This document shows, in pieces, positions 30,779 to 40,831 of a stretch of 64,000 nt of DNA. Each line of letters begins with the position of its first letter. Within the stretch, counting starts at the first letter, position 1. The stretch comes from Phytophthora quininea. Taxonomy: Eukaryota > Oomycota > Peronosporomycetes > Peronosporales > Peronosporaceae. The notes below the pieces were generated by a model. It worked only from the letters and a program-made list of their open reading frames with translations, ran no database searches and was not told the DNA's origin. The position numbers and the translations under genes were made by a program. Location of the stretch: NCBI GenBank assembly GCA_011947345.1, contig JAAVTG010000579.1, positions 372,001-436,000 on the forward strand, written 5' to 3'.

Positions 30779-32873
30779 CTAGCTCTGTCCATTCAGCACG
30801 ACGTGGGTAAACGTGCTGTCCTTTCGAGAGGCAAGCTCGTCGAACGTGCCTTGCTCCACGACGCGTCCATCCGAGACCACAGCAATGCGGTCAGCACTCT
30901 TGATCGTAGATAGTCGATGTGCCACCAGAATGACCGTACGTCCTTGTTTCGCGCGATCCACAGCATCTTGCACCAGGCGTTCGCTTTCAGGATCTAAAGC
31001 CGACGTAGCCTCATCCAAAATGAGAATTTTCGGGCGTTTAATAAGCGCTCGTGCAATGGCAACACGCTGCTTCTGGCCGCCTGAGAGTGCTTGGCCCCGC
31101 TCTCCAACAATCGTGTCGTATCCATTCGGAAAGGACTCGATAAATTCGTGGGCATTCGCAGTCTTTGCAGCCCAGATGACGTCTTCCAGCGTCGCCTCCT
31201 GGCCTTCAGAACAGCCGTAGGCAATGTTGTCTCGAATCGAACTCGCAAAAAGCGGAGGCTCCTGTGGAACTGCACCCATGAGGCTGCGCAGTTCTGACGG
31301 GTTGAGTGTAGCGATATCGGTGCCATCCAGCGAGATCTTGCCACTGCATCCAGGACCGTCTAGCTCATAAAAGCGAGCAAGCAGCGACATCACTGACGAT
31401 TTACCGCAGCCACTAGGACCAACAAGGGCCAGCGTTTCGTTGGGCAACACCTCCAGGTTCAAGTCTCGGAAGATGTTCGACTCCGGGCGAGTCGGATATG
31501 CGAACGCGACATTCTGGAACTGGATGTGGCCCTTGAAAGGAGATGGCAGCGACGCCCACCCTCCCTCGGGCTCGCGGATCTTTGGCTGCCGGTTAAGCAG
31601 CTCGAACACTCGCGAGGAAGCGCCAATGCCCTTCATCAACTCTGCGTAGAACGAAGACAGGCCCGCGAATGAGAAGCCGACGTACAGCGTATAAAGCAGG
31701 AAGGAAGTGAGGTCGCCGCTAGTGAGAACTCCATCCACCACCATCTGACCGCCGTAGCCTAGCACGCCCAGCATGCTCATCTTCACACCGAAATCCACGC
31801 CGCCAAAGAACGTAGCACTTGCGAGCGAACGCTTCCGAGCCAGAGCTAGCACTTCGTCCACCTTCTCGCGATGGATCTCCACCTCATGTGGCTCCTTTGA
31901 GAACCAACGCACTACGCGAATGTTCCCCAACTTCTCTTCTGCCACTTCCGTCGCAGCACTCAGCTGAGTTTGTACCTTCGTCGTGAGGTTCTTCACGTAT
32001 CGACCATAACTAACAGCCCCAATGGCAATAGGCGGCACCACAGACAACATGACCATCGCCAGCTGTGGACACGTGACGAAGATCATCGCCACACTGCCCA
32101 GCGCTTGCCCAGAACTGCGCAGTCCGCTGGCGACATTGTCGCTCAGCACCTTTCCAATGAGTGTTGTGTCTGCACTCAGACGATTCAGCAGCTCCCCGTG
32201 CGTGACGCGTCGAAGAAGCCCAGCTCCTGCTTCAAAATGGACGCGTACGTGTCCTGCCTCAACCTGTTGGTGATCCGCTCTCCGATCATGTTGCTGGTGT
32301 CCACACGGATGACATTGGCGATGGACCCAGCAGCAAAGAGTCCGCCCAGTAGCGTCACCACCGTGGGTAGTGGCATGGCCGCAACAGAGCCAGCAGTCAC
32401 CACGTCAATGACTTTTCCCATTCCGTACGGGACGCACATGGTAATGAACGTGGAGACGCCCAGAGCGGAGATCGAGATTGCCAGCGGCTTCTTCTCCGGT
32501 TTGTACAGCGACAGCAGCCTCTTGACTTCCCCAGCTTTAGCAGGAGCCTGGGAAACGTAACACAATCATCCGATAATTTACGTTAAATACAACGTAACTT
32601 CGACTGGATTGCTCTCTACAGCGCCTCACCTTGGCTAGCTCCCCTCCTTCCTTGATGACATCTTTCGGTTCGTCATCCTTGGAGGCACTGAACGTCGAGA
32701 ACAGCAGCTGGGAGCCTCTAGAGCCCCCGAATCGACCGGTACTGGAGCTGCCGCTGATCCGAGCGCGAACTAGCGACAACGTCGACCCGCGCAAGCTGCA
32801 GATACGCACAGTTTAGTAAAAAAATCCACTATATAAACATGGGGAAGCCTTCGTACCGAGGAAGCCGCAGCAT
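30779..32873 (-). CDS. Mitochondrial half-size ABC transporter, ABCB type
   Basis: Half-transporter (six helices plus one nucleotide-binding domain) that dimerises in the mitochondrial inner membrane; closest in style to ABCB10/Mdl1. I place the start at ATG 32873 with a tiny first exon (MLRLPR) spliced to a basic Ser/Arg-rich presequence, then a second intron near 32627-32549. Membrane part follows, with QDTYASILKQELGFFDASRT. Nucleotide-binding motifs are complete: Walker A GPSGCGKSS, Q-loop VPQEPPLF, signature LSGGQKQRVAIARAL, Walker B ILILDEATSALD, H-loop VAHRLST. A missing G in the CCCC run at 32194-32197 shifts the frame inside the highly conserved RTGEL motif, clearly a sequence error. 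The plus-strand RNase III gene diverges, with 120 bp between starts. Confidence 0.88.
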
Positions 32874-32995
32874 CTCGTCCGCTCCGAGTCACCTGTGCGT
32901 CACGTGGCGGATCGGTGAATGATTGCCAGCCCTACACAAAGTATGCACTAATCTGAACTTTTGTGTGTGTTTACACCACTTCGACACAATCAATC

Positions 32996-35114
32996 ATGAC
33001 CAAGCGAATGCGCAAGACCCGACGCCGGAGCTGCTCGGAGGGCGACATTGCGGCGAGTCTCAAGCGGATCAAGCGGGTGAAGCATGCCGACGATACGCAG
33101 ATATCTAGCAACTCGTCGGAGATCGTGGCGCACTTCCAGGCGCTGCAGAGCTCGGTCAATTCCAGAGCTCTGGCCGAAGTCTACGAATGGCTGGGGGACG
33201 CCGTCATTGGGGAGTTGGTGGGGCGCTGTCTGCTGTCACAATTCCATTGTAGCCCTCTAAGCGCTCGAGTGTATCGCAATCTGAGACTGGCGGTGGTGAC
33301 CAACCGAAACTTGGCCAAAGTTTACGACTCCATGGGGTACGCTGCAGTACGAAGAGAAGGCCATTTGACAGACACCCTTTCATCTGTGAAGGCCGAGAAG
33401 ATCAAGGAGCGAGCAGATGTGGTCGAAGCAATTGTGGGCGAGTTGGTTCTGCGTCTAAACGCGCACAAGAAAAGTTCTACCGTCGAGACTGGAGGCGATC
33501 TGAAAGGGTATAGACAGCATTTAGATACTGTAGTGGCCACGATGCTGCACTGCCACTTTGCAGAGAGAACGAAGGCGATGCAGGAGAGAGGAGAGACGAT
33601 GATGGCGGCTAAAGGACCACTGAGTGTGGCGTTCAATCCATTCGGGTGTCTACCTGAGGAGCAGTTGGATGAGATAACCGGCGAGTTGGTTGTTCGAGAA
33701 GGAGTGTTTGAACACGACGTGGTTGAAAATGAAGACAAGGACGAGCGGTCGTTCTCGGATCTGATTGATGAGTATAAAGATGGAGTGAAGCAGGAGAGTG
33801 CGGAGGATGCTCCGCATCACTATTTTTACCAGCCGGGCGGATCGACGCAGCTACGAGGGTTGATGCACTGCTTCAGGATGGAAACGGATTGCAAGATCCC
33901 GGACTAGCCAAACACGTACGACTGGCGATGCTACAGCTGGATGAAGATCATATCTTGCGCACATCTGCTGAGGTCTTTGAAGTTTTCAAGATTTACGGCA
34001 TGGCAGTGCTGTCCGAGCGCATGAGCCTTTCGTTGGCAATGCCTCACGTGTCGGTGGGATTTTGCACCAAGGTGGATGGAGGTGCTGCTATCGTCACTCC
34101 AGCCAGACTCACACGTCAGCGACAGCTCGTACTCTCCGTTGCCAACCTTTCCAAGTGTGCTAGTTCGCTCTGGATCACTGAGCCACTTGCAGATGAGGGT
34201 AGGCAAGAAGACGAGCACGAAGCAGCTGCTCGTCGAACTCAAGAGGAACATGGTCGTGCGAATACTCTCCGGGCGTTTGTGGGATTCCACAGTGCTATCG
34301 CCACGGCATCTACTGTTGCTACGCGCCGGAGCAACACATTGGTGAATGCAATCTGCGCAACACTTTATGAATCTGCGTTCTCCACCCCCGTAGACTCCAT
34401 TTTGCCACCCTCTAAGATTCCTGATAGATCACCACTCACTGTCATGATGCGATCTGTGGGCGAGGCACGGATGTTTATGAAGAGCAAAACTTGTAATCAA
34501 CTCCATGCACCAGGGGAGAGACCAGTATCCGACGCAAGTTTGGAGCGAAAGAAGAACATGGAGACGTGTTTCATGTTGCGTCGATGCGACTCGGAAATAT
34601 TAGACGATTTATTTGCCACATTGGATAAGGAGCAAAGCGAACAGCGCAAATTGATGGAGGCAAAGTCTGCTCCACAAATGGAACGGAGAAAGAGGGCAAA
34701 GAAGAAAAAACAGTGGAGTCTATTGGAGCGAAGGCAGCCCATATGACAGGGAATTTGGAGCGCTTCCTTCACCGCCGCTTTCTGTTTTGCCTCGAGGAGA
34801 TCATTGTGCTGTTTGCACAGCGGAAAACTGAAGATTGCCGGGCTCGAATTTCGCTGTTTGAGCATGATCTGGAACCATGTGTTGACCAGCCACAGTTCCG
34901 GAAGTGGGAAGTTACGACAAGCACGCTGACGCTGGCGATGCGGGATAGTTTCTACAGACTGCTGCTACATGATGTCTGCCAATTCCATGCTGTTGTATCG
35001 TCAAGCAAAAACACCCGCGACGGAACTCGAATTACGCAGCTTCGGTTGCCAATTCACTACACTTGGAAAAATATTGGCCAGCGTATCACCACGGAGCAAC
35101 AGGCTCGCTGTTAA
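32996..35114 (+). CDS. RNase III-domain protein with C-terminal R3H-like domain
   Basis: Double-strand RNA endonuclease candidate. ATG at 32996 opens a basic N-terminus (MTKRMRKTRRRS). The RNase III domain holds EVYEWLGDAVIGELVGRCLL, with both Glu and the Asp of the signature, LRLAVVTNRNLAKVYDSMGY, and RADVVEAIVGELVL with the second Asp and Glu, so all metal-binding positions are kept. A second region (about 33890-34400) has the same order of elements without the acidic residues (GMAVLSERMSLSLAM, LTRQRQLVLSVANLSKCASS, AICATLYES) and may be a degenerate RNase III repeat. The C-terminus has FYRLLLHDVCQFHAVVSSS, an R-x3-H motif as in R3H domains. Frame offsets near 33838 and in an A6 run at 34705 look like errors. 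It overlaps the next gene tail-to-tail by 29 bp. Confidence 0.7.
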
Positions 35115-38100
35115 GCTCTGTGTCCGGTTTTAAAGTGGGCGCTTCTGGTGAAGCTGGCTTAGCGGCGTTGATCGGGAGAATGCGCGCATGGTGTTTGGCA
35201 GGTGGAGGGTCTCGAAGTGGAAATTCCGCGACAAAACCTAAGCAAGTTGCCTCCCGTAATTGTGCTGCCCTGGCCAATGTTACGACCGCATTCTCGACCG
35301 TGTGCTTGTCCGGACGGACAAGTGGCGAGAGAGGTGGCTGCACCAGTTGAGCTACTTGAGATCGCTTGCCCAACGCAAGTGCGACTCGTGCTTCCATGAC
35401 GTGATCTTGTGCACCAGGTGTTTTAGCGTGACGTATTCGCGATGCGAACTTCTCGTGGTGAGCTCTTTCGCGCTGCTTTTTAAGAAAATCTGCCCCTTTA
35501 TCGCGTCCGACGTGGAACTCAAGCGGACTGTCCAGTGCTGCAGCGATACCTCTGCCTCTCTTTGTCGATTCCATTGACTTTCATTCTCGAAGGTTAACGT
35601 TGCTGGGGCGGACTCGGATCGACTGAGAGGCCTTTTGTCATCCGTTCCTGCGTCGGTCTTAAGGTGCCGCCATTCGGTAGCTGGCTGGTCACTACCAAGT
35701 TGTTGTGATTCGCAAGTATGGACTGCCGGAGTATCGATAGGCTTATGTAAATTGTCACAAGAAGAGATCGCAGGAAGGCGAGCTGTTGGAGGCTTGGTGT
35801 CTTCATGTTGTCGTGGTGTGAGAAGTTGCTCAGTGAGTGCGAACACGGACGGAAGTGAAGTCGATGACTCCACCGTCGGATTTCGCTCTGGCTGCTCAAG
35901 TTGTGGAGAAGTGGGTTCGTCATCATCCGCTTCACTTACGCTGTGTGGAATCAAGAGGTAAGCACTGTCGTCTAGATCTTGCCACCACGCCTTCCGATCG
36001 GTTCGTTTGCGCGGGAAAGCTTGGTCAGGTCTCGTTCGTTGGAGGTGGCGATTGAGTGGAACCGGTACGTGAGATGGTGGCGTCGCACTGGGCAGCTGCA
36101 ACAGTTCGTCGGAATCGTTTTCATCGTCCGTGTCGGGCTGCGTTCCTTTTACTGCGGCAGCAGTATCAATGGCTCGCGGGGTGAGTACGTGTTCGAGCGA
36201 GCTCGTCGCTTCATCATCGACTGTTGAGGACATCCCTTTAAACCCCACAATGAGGTCGCAGAAATCATCCTTGGCGTGTATGTTTCCTTTGGCAAACCTG
36301 GAGGAACTCCATCATTGCTGTCAGCGATATGGACCATAACTTCAAACAAATAATGGCAAATCTTACCTGCGCGCAAGGAAACTCAAGGCTTTGTCAAGTT
36401 CCTCATGCCGTCGCTGCCACATCCGATCAAGTCTTTTCAAAGCAAACACTGCGTCGTCCAGGTCCAAGATCCGACACATTTCGAAGATAAACGCAGCTTG
36501 GCGATACTTTGAGAGGACGCGGAACAGCAGACTGGAGCGCGAACATTTTGCGAATACGTTGACGTATCTGAGAAACTCGAGCAGTCTCGGCGCCTTGGGG
36601 AAGAACGCGAGCACAGTTACGACATCATGCAAGCTCAATGAATCGGCAAGCGCTTCCCGGATCACCTCGCGCAAGACGATGAAATGCTCGTTTAAAGTGA
36701 ACAGGCCTACAAGCTTGGCCACCTGATTCAGCAACACGATTTGGGCTTTTCCGTCAGCATCAACATTGCAATATTCAGCCATGAGATGTAGGAAGAACCA
36801 CAGTGACTCGCTTGTCAACAGCCGAAGAAGAGATGCGTGATACTTGGCATCAACTAAACCAACAACTCGACAGAACGAGGGACTCACTGGAGCGCAGTTT
36901 GGTTGGCAAATTGCGGCGCAAAAGGAAGCTACAGCGCTTTTCGGCATCTCCACAAGTCTCGTCAGGACCAAAACGCGTTCGTGAATACTTAGTTGCAGGA
37001 ATATCGTCACCAGCGTCATCCGAATGTGAATGGAGACCGGATTGAAAAGCAAGACGAGCTGTCGTAGAGAATCGTTTTCCTTGAGGCTAGCAGCTACCTC
37101 GGCCAACTTCTGTACATCGCTAGCGTTGTCAAGAGCCCGAAGCTGCTCAACAAATGACGAGCGGATATCCCAACTCATCCTGTGGAATTGTGACACAAGA
37201 GCATGCATCAGTTCGGGCTCAACTCGAGTCGCGTAGCCGATGATGCGTAGAAGTACACCCTTCTCCGGCTTATCAGTGAGCATTTCAAAGAAGAGGTTGC
37301 GAGTTGGAATAGGCAGCTCAGCTGCAAAGATAACAAGCTCGCGACTCGATGCCTGGTTCATCATATCGACTGCAACCGTGACGAAATTCCCCATCTGGTC
37401 CGGAGAAACGTACTGGGAGCCCATCAACTTAGCGAACACTTTGTACTCCACTTTCGGGAGCATCAGCAGCAATTGGAAAAACGCATCAACTGTTTCTGTG
37501 GACCACAGCGACATCTTCGACAGGAGGCGACAGTTTGCATCAGGTGGCATACTGAGCATAAGGCGTGTCAGCGCCACTTGTTCGGGCATTCGTTGCGTGC
37601 GAAGTAAGAAAATCAGTCGGTCATACTCGGCAAACGGGATCACACGAAGGAGACGGATCACTTTGTGCCGCGAGAGCTCACACTCACAAAGGTATAGTAG
37701 GATTTTCGCATGAGTTCCTGTCGAAGGTGAAGAACTGGACTCGTCTTCGTCTTTAGTGCCAGAATGGTTTATGAGAATATCGCGGCACAGTAACTTTTTG
37801 TCCTTCTTTTCAAGGCCGCCAAACATCTGAAGAATGGATGTGACTTTTGTGTCACCACCGCTCTCACCGCATAGACTTATTAGCGTATCGTACAGCAGCA
37901 AGGCCTCTTCGCCTGGCATGTCTTCTACTAATCGCACAAGAGCTTCACGCCAGTCGATCTGGACAGCGAAGAACAGACGCAGGAATGGGATCAAGCATGA
38001 CAGCTCTACGATTTCGAGGCCACGACCAAGCACGACAAAATCTTCTGCTGAATGTACCGTGACACTGTGCATGAGCTGTTCGATGATTTCGTTCGGAAGA

Positions 38101-39485
38101 GTGGACAGCTTGTGGATGACCAGATCAGGGGACGTGAAGTTCCCATGTAGAAACAACTTGAACAGGAAGTAGTTCCCTTTTAAGTGAACAGTACTCGAGA
38201 ACGCATCCTCCGCGTCTTCCTCTTCCAAGTGAGCCGCTGAGTCGGTATTTAATGGGGAGTTCGACGTTGCCACCATCAGATCCAAGAAGCGAAGCTGGTT
38301 CTGCGATGAAAAACTCAGGAAAATGAGCAGCAAGTCGATCTTCTTGCGGCCAAAGTTGAAAAGCGTGGCCACGAACACTTCGATGGCGTTGGTGTCAGCT
38401 GGTGCTAACGCCTCGAGCATTTTCAACAAGTCGTTTTTCGGGAAGAATGGTAAGCCACGTTTCACCACGAGATGGATCATCTTTTCGCTGTTGAATTTGG
38501 CGAACAAAGTGATTAAAATGATGGTCGGAAATTCCTCCAGAAGCAGTGAAAGTTCGCTGCGCACAGCTGGATCCAGATCCAACAGCTTTTGCGCAGGTAT
38601 CCCTGTGGTCTCGTAGAATCGACCCAATTTCTTCAAGGTGCTCGTCGTGGTTGACAAGAATGCGCTGTTGTTTGATACGGCTAGGAACGCATGGACAGAG
38701 TCAATAATGGCGAGTCTTTGCGTGGAGCTTAATGGCCGAAGCAGTTCAAGCCACGTCAATGTACAATGTTCGCGAATCGTCCTCACCACGAAACTCACAG
38801 CACTCTCATAGCCCGGCCCGATACCTACGAAGTTCTCGCCGTCTTGGTCTTCTTCTCTGGTCGTATCTATCGTCGCGTGGTCCAGATCGTCTAGCCAATT
38901 GATCCAGACACGAAGTTCAGGGAGATCCTCAGCGAAAAGGTCAAGCAGATCATTTCGACATTTCAACGGTAAAGTCTTCGCAACGACGCAGTACGTGATT
39001 GCCCGAGAGAGCCCCAACGTCTGGTAGATTTTAGTGAGGAGGTGGCGATCCCGAGTATCTGCGAAGGAGGAGTAAAAGTTCATGAGTTGGTTGGTGACTG
39101 AACTGCTGCTATCAGCAGGAAAGTTGGTCATCTTTGTGCTGCGTGTCGGAGACTGGAGACTGGTCATGTGGTTGCTACGAAGTGGACGTTGTCGGTCGTG
39201 AGCTGATACGTAGTGATGCATTCGGATGAGGTCCTGCAAGTAGTGTTCGACGTCGTCGGTTGGGTCGAACTGGTGCGAGAACCAGGCCGTGACGTTCGCC
39301 AATGCTGATGTGGACTGCATAGTCTGCAGAATCGACGCTAGCTGGACTTGCTGTGGATGACGAAAACGATTTGCCACCATGGCACGCAGTTCGGATACAT
39401 TGAACGATTGCTGGAGTCCGAGCAGATTGAGGATGCGCTCAGGTGCTGGTGCGTTCATGTTGATTGAATCATCGTCGTGTGCCAT
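35086..39485 (-). CDS. Very large alpha-helical hypothetical protein
   Basis: An uninterrupted 1,040-codon frame from ATG 39485 is followed by an intron: donor at 36367 (GCGCGCAG|gtaag), best acceptor near 36300, joining ...ALSFLARR to FAKGNIHAKDDFCDLIVGF. It then continues through a Ser/Thr-rich disordered part (VLTPRAIDTAAAVKG) to a stop at 35086, with one offset near 35560. Total about 1,450 residues. The N-terminal region (PERILNLLGLQQSFNVSELR) leads into long runs of amphipathic helices (LLRLLTSESLWFFLHLMAEY; FPKAPRLLEFLRYVNVFAK) resembling an all-helical solenoid. No catalytic motif is seen. Not recognised; the long clean frame shows that it is a real, constrained gene. Confidence 0.7.
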
Positions 39486-39607
39486 TGTACGAGCAATGCG
39501 AGATTGACATGAGGCTTGAGATTGACCTGAAATAGCATAACAGTCGCTCTTTGATCACTTGTATTTATGGACATCGTGCTAGTACTGTTGAACAAACCCC
39601 GCCGAGT

Positions 39608-39990
39608 TCATTTGCCGATTTTCTCTGGGATTTCAATGGGAAGCAACAGCATGTGAACAGTACGCGATGGAAGTAGATACGAAGCCATGATGAAGCGTTT
39701 CCAAAGCATCATGAGAGTATTTCTTCGCTTCGGGAACACACAATAGCAGATAACGAGGGACCCTGTAATCTAACCGTATCAGCCACGGAAATGTCTTAAC
39801 GACATCAATGCTTACTTCCTGCCAAATCACCGAGCCGAACACGAAAAATGTTGCTTGCGGATGAGTCGTTCATCATCACGTCTTCGTAATACGAAGTTCG
39901 AGTTACCGTGAATGACGTTTCTGTTGTTGATCGTCTCAGTTGCTGATTTTCTCTATCTACGGCAAGGACTTCTCTCACTGCACCAGCCAT
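39608..39990 (-). CDS. Small hypothetical protein, two exons
   Basis: Exon 39816-39990 (MAGAVREVLAVDRENQQLRR... SNIFRVRLGDLAG) splices by a GT-AG intron to 39608-39763 (RSLVICYCVFPKRRNTLMML... LPIEIPEKIGK). The phase fits and gives about 110 residues. The predicted start codon overlaps the start of the secreted protein gene on the other strand (shared CATG), so one of the two starts may lie further in (for example MMNDSSASN). Function unknown; no homolog recognised. Confidence 0.4.
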
Positions 39991-40390
39991 GCGTCTCGGT
40001 CAAATTGTCGTCGCCACTGCGATTGCGTTGCTCGTCAGCGGAGACAATTTCGTCGACGCTACATGCGAAACCAAGAACGACGTTCCCACGACAACTGGCC
40101 CGACCAAGTCGTTTTCGCTTTACAAAGTGGACGAAAGTGTTGCTAGCAGGGGTGGTGACAGCGCTGTCATCGGCATCGGCAGTGGGTCTAGTGGATCTAG
40201 TGGATTAGGGACTGTGAACAACTACGTCGACTACCCCAGTCCGGAATCTACCGGTAGCTCTGGATCTGCGTACGACGAGAACACGGGTGTTTGGGAGCGA
40301 GTCAAGGCCTGGTGGGAGCGGGTGTTTGGAGACGACGACGAGACGGAAGAGACCGCAACGCTCAGGCTTCGCCTGGCAAACCGCGAATGA
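39989..40390 (+). CDS. Candidate secreted protein with C-terminal Trp motif
   Basis: A 133-residue protein. Signal peptide MRLGQIVVATAIALLVSGDN, cleavage near VDA. The mature part is Ser/Gly-rich (GIGSGSSGSSGLG), then STGSSGSAYDENTGVWERVK and an amphipathic AWWERVFGDDDE, ending RLRLANRE. No RxLR-EER motif is present in the usual place after the signal peptide. Short secreted proteins of this design are typical effector candidates in oomycetes, but nothing here proves a host role. Stop TGA at 40388. Confidence 0.65.
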   Translation: MRLGQIVVATAIALLVSGDNFVDATCETKNDVPTTTGPTKSFSLYKVDESVASRGGDSAVIGIGSGSSGSSGLGTVNNYVDYPSPESTGSSGSAYDENTGVWERVKAWWERVFGDDDETEETATLRLRLANRE

Positions 40391-40831
40391 AAGTGTTAGT
40401 AGTACGTGGTCAGCGAAGTGACGCTACATCAGTCATTCATGAAGGTGATAAAAAAACTAATGAACGAGAATTCAAGACACACAAACAGAAGGCAGCACTT
40501 TAACGTATTCGCCTGCTATTCGTTCCGGTCCGGTGAGCATTTTTGCATGCACAAGAGCTACAGCTGCTGCCGCTTTCAATTTATTTTCACAGCCACCCGA
40601 AATCAAAGACTTGGTGATGAAGACCATTTTAGAGTCGGTTGCCGCGGTCCCACGTCAGCAACTCGACAGACTCGTTGCGGTAAAGATAAACAAGTTTACC
40701 TCCGCAGGAAACTTTTGGTTCGGCACCAAAAGTAAACTATTACAGCATATGGAATCTATAATATTTTATCGTTATTTAATGTTATGTTACTTCACTAAAA
40801 ACACATTTTATCAGCCAAAGCGAAAAAGCTA
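40391..40831. other. Intergenic, no gene seen
   Basis: AT-rich toward 40.8 kb; presumed promoter of the CABIN1-like gene. No supported coding. Confidence 0.5.

Noticed and set aside
39810..39850. Kinesin-like word GDLAG in the small two-exon gene
   Set aside because: The surrounding residues do not fit the LVDLAGSE context or any other motor motif, and the exon splices away directly after it.
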